This document shows positions 63,736-64,000 of a DNA stretch of 64,000 bases, one piece after another. The notes below the pieces were generated by a model. That model did no database searches. It was given only the letters and a program-made list of their open reading frames with translations, and was not told the DNA's origin. A program made the translations under genes and the position numbers. The DNA is taken from NCBI RefSeq assembly GCF_900168065.1, contig NZ_FUZZ01000001.1:186001-250000 (forward strand), in the 5' to 3' direction. Numbering within the stretch: the first letter of the stretch is position 1; each line of letters begins with the position of its first letter. The DNA comes from Chitinophaga ginsengisegetis. GTDB taxonomy: Bacteria; Bacteroidota; Bacteroidia; Chitinophagales; Chitinophagaceae.

Positions 63736-64000
63736 ATGCAACCAATATCTTCTTCCCGGCAAGCTTATTTAGACTGGCTCCGCATCATCGCCATCGTAGG
63801 CGTCCTGTTTTTCCATTCCGCCATGCCCTATATCTCTGAATGGGGATGGCATATAAAAAACAAAGAAACCAGCAATGTGCTGCTTGAAATGAACGACTTC
63901 CTCCACCGGTTCCGGATGCCCCTGTTGTTCTTTATTTCCGGCACCGTAAGCTATTTTATGCTGCAACGCAATTCCGGCGGCGGCTTTATCGGTCTCCGGT
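63736..64000 (+). CDS. acyltransferase-3 family membrane protein, 3' end cut by window edge
   Basis: Only the first 88 codons are inside the window. AYLDWLRIIAIVGVLFFHSAMPYI and RFRMPLLFFISGTVSYFML are the typical first helices of acyltransferase-3/OpgC-like membrane proteins that modify surface glycans. The start ATG 63736 begins shortly before the DWLR motif. Exact substrate unknown. Confidence 0.85.
   Translation, partial: MQPISSSRQAYLDWLRIIAIVGVLFFHSAMPYISEWGWHIKNKETSNVLLEMNDFLHRFRMPLLFFISGTVSYFMLQRNSGGGFIGLR

Overview
The window looks like a chromosomal segment from a Bacteroidota bacterium, most likely Chitinophagaceae (Chitinophaga-like). The reasons are a SusC-type receptor with an ECF sigma/FecR pair, many lipoproteins and TonB-dependent receptors, several polysaccharide-degrading enzymes (GH51, GH43, GH38-like, GH29, sulfatase), FISUMP and WG-repeat proteins, and -7 boxes of the form TAnnTTTG. 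No phage, IS element, CRISPR array or rRNA operon was seen. One tRNA-Leu(CAG) is present.

Layout. 1-4.8 kb: SusC receptor (cut by the left edge), FecR anti-sigma factor and ECF sigma factor, with a candidate antisense small RNA opposite the susC leader. 4.8-7 kb: a giant imperfect hairpin, then a GH51 arabinofuranosidase. 7-11 kb: GNAT, an ECF42-type sigma factor with its YCII partner, AraC, DinB and DUF1330 genes. 11-13.7 kb: a rifampin-phosphotransferase-like gene with an unusually clear promoter, palindrome and Shine-Dalgarno. 13.8-19.3 kb: a decaying accessory block flanked by a PepSY-like gene and a broken partial copy of it. The block holds an 11-bp tandem repeat, a FISUMP lipoprotein, a WG-repeat protein, two frameshifted genes and an orphan RND porter-domain lipoprotein.

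19.3-31.9 kb: S41 peptidase, VOC, GH43, metallophosphoesterase, DUF2200, a GH38-like/DUF5054 enzyme preceded by the wreck of a susD gene, tRNA-Leu, a CNNM/CorC-type membrane protein and a sulfatase. 32-38.6 kb: a co-directional minus-strand set, in order of transcription: cobalamin-type radical SAM protein, unknown 182-aa protein, multi-pass membrane protein, histidine kinase, LuxR-type response regulator, ABC ATPase and ABC permease. This is the best candidate here for an undescribed multi-gene system. 38.8-45.4 kb: thioredoxin-like protein, YceI, di-heme peroxidase, TonB receptor and DUF4397 lipoprotein, all on the plus strand.

45.4-64 kb: a QorB-like reductase divergent from an HxlR regulator, a second TonB receptor, small enzymes (GNAT, PhzF, CDGSH, VOC), a persulfide-dioxygenase/rhodanese fusion, a LytS/LytTR two-component pair followed by AraC, an M1-like peptidase, a second AraC, a terpene synthase pseudogene with an internal deletion, a HAD phosphatase-like protein, a GH29 fucosidase and the start of an acyltransferase. 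Together the genes describe a glycan-foraging, surface-sensing lifestyle, with several pieces of former operons now eroding.
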